Notes under the pieces: model-generated
Database searches by the model: none
What the model was told of the DNA's origin: nothing
What the model saw: the letters and a program-made list of their open reading frames with translations, nothing else
Translations under genes and position numbers: made by a program
In this document: positions 63,490 through 64,000 of the stretch, one piece after another
Layout: each line of letters starts with the position of its first letter
Numbering within the stretch: position 1 is the stretch's first letter
NCBI GenBank assembly: GCA_009760855.2
Contig: WPIO01000006.1
Span: 3,830,501-3,894,500, forward strand
Source of the DNA: Cristatella mucedo
Taxonomy: Eukaryota; Bryozoa; Phylactolaemata; Cristatellidae
DNA: 64,000 bases
Direction of reading: 5' to 3'

Positions 63490-64000
63490 ATACAACAGTC
63501 AAGCTGATCCATGCATCTTTTACATCCCGTCGACTTCTGTAACTCCAACTTCCACGTCTTCCTGCCTGTGAGAATTCAGTTGGCACAATACTCGGTAGCT
63601 TGGCTTGTCTTTCATGAAGGTCATAGCTGCCACCACTTTTCACCACTCTGCAATGACTCCCCATCAAACAGCATATTGACTTAAAGGTTCAATCACTTAC
63701 TTTTAGATCCCTTCATTATTTTGTTTGGGCCTACTTATCTGAAACACTATTTAATCAGGCTTCCCATGGTAGCACTTGATCCTCTGAGCCTGGTCGTTTG
63801 GCTGTGCCTCAAATAAACCTCTGATTCCTTGGAGAAAATACCTTCGGTTCTTGTACTTCCAAAGCTGGAAACTCCTTCGCGACCGATATCGTGACATCTC
63901 CTGACTTGATGACATTTTGAAAAAAGCTAAAACCCACCTATCGCTCACAGCCTTAGGTCTGGCCATATGAATGGTCCTATTTGTGCTTATGCTTGCTGAC
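63490..64000 (+). mobile_element. LINE family 1, diverged C-terminal fragment running off the window
   Basis: 'aagctgatccatgcatcttt tacatcccgtcgacttctgt aactcc' ([14 protein letters not shown]) opens it. 'gcttggcttgtctttcatga', 'ttaaaggttcaatcacttac' and 'acttccaaagctggaaactc' follow. Frameshifts and stops make it inactive. Confidence 0.75.

Overview
This is a eukaryotic, almost certainly metazoan, nuclear window. Protein-coding genes are split into short exons by GT-AG introns. They encode proteins typical of animals (cyclin L with an RS tail, the pseudokinase STK40, ICMT, TOMM22, SEC63). The space between exons is crowded with LINE, SINE and simple-sequence DNA. Sequence alone does not let me name the phylum. 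The STK40 orthologue argues for an animal, and an invertebrate is my guess.

Layout. 56-170 (-): one exon of SEC63, the rest lying off the left edge or unlocated. 1.0-7 kb: LINE fragments, a 250-bp duplicated repeat and SINE pieces, with one weak candidate exon at 4.5 kb. 7.4-7.8 kb (-): a small ORF that may be a histone-fold protein. 8.57-10.09 kb: a diverged satellite-like array with a period of about 165 bp. 10-15 kb: repeats only. 15.2-23.4 kb (+): a complete nine-exon cyclin L gene (440 aa). 23.4-27.7 kb: no gene seen. 27.8-29.8 kb (-): TOMM22. 30-35.4 kb: GC-rich DNA, SINEs and a scrambled LINE mosaic. 35.7-43.0 kb (-): a complete eight-exon STK40 gene (491 aa). 45.9-49.4 kb (+): a complete four-exon ICMT gene (291 aa). 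50.8-63.2 kb (-): a long gene, 5'-partial, whose exons encode two membrane segments followed by armadillo/HEAT-like helical repeats. I do not recognise its family, and it carries an apparent one-base frameshift. The right end is again LINE and SINE debris.

Repeats. LINE family 1 is CR1/L2-like. Its 3' end reads roughly 'GCGCCTAGAAAGAGATTAAG...CTGAGGGCGC' and is followed by (ATT)n. LINE family 2 ends in ACATT-type repeats. SINE family 1 is tRNA-derived, has about a dozen copies and often keeps a perfect B box. SINE family 2 is tRNA-derived, and its tail resembles the LINE family 1 tail, as expected for a LINE/SINE pair. Many CT/GA, TA, CA and AGAT microsatellites are present.

The genes do not form a pathway together. 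They are housekeeping functions: transcription/splicing (cyclin L), signalling (STK40), prenyl-protein methylation (ICMT), mitochondrial import (TOMM22) and ER translocation (SEC63). Exon coordinates were set by hand from reading frame, splice dinucleotides, phase and remembered homologues. No database was searched.
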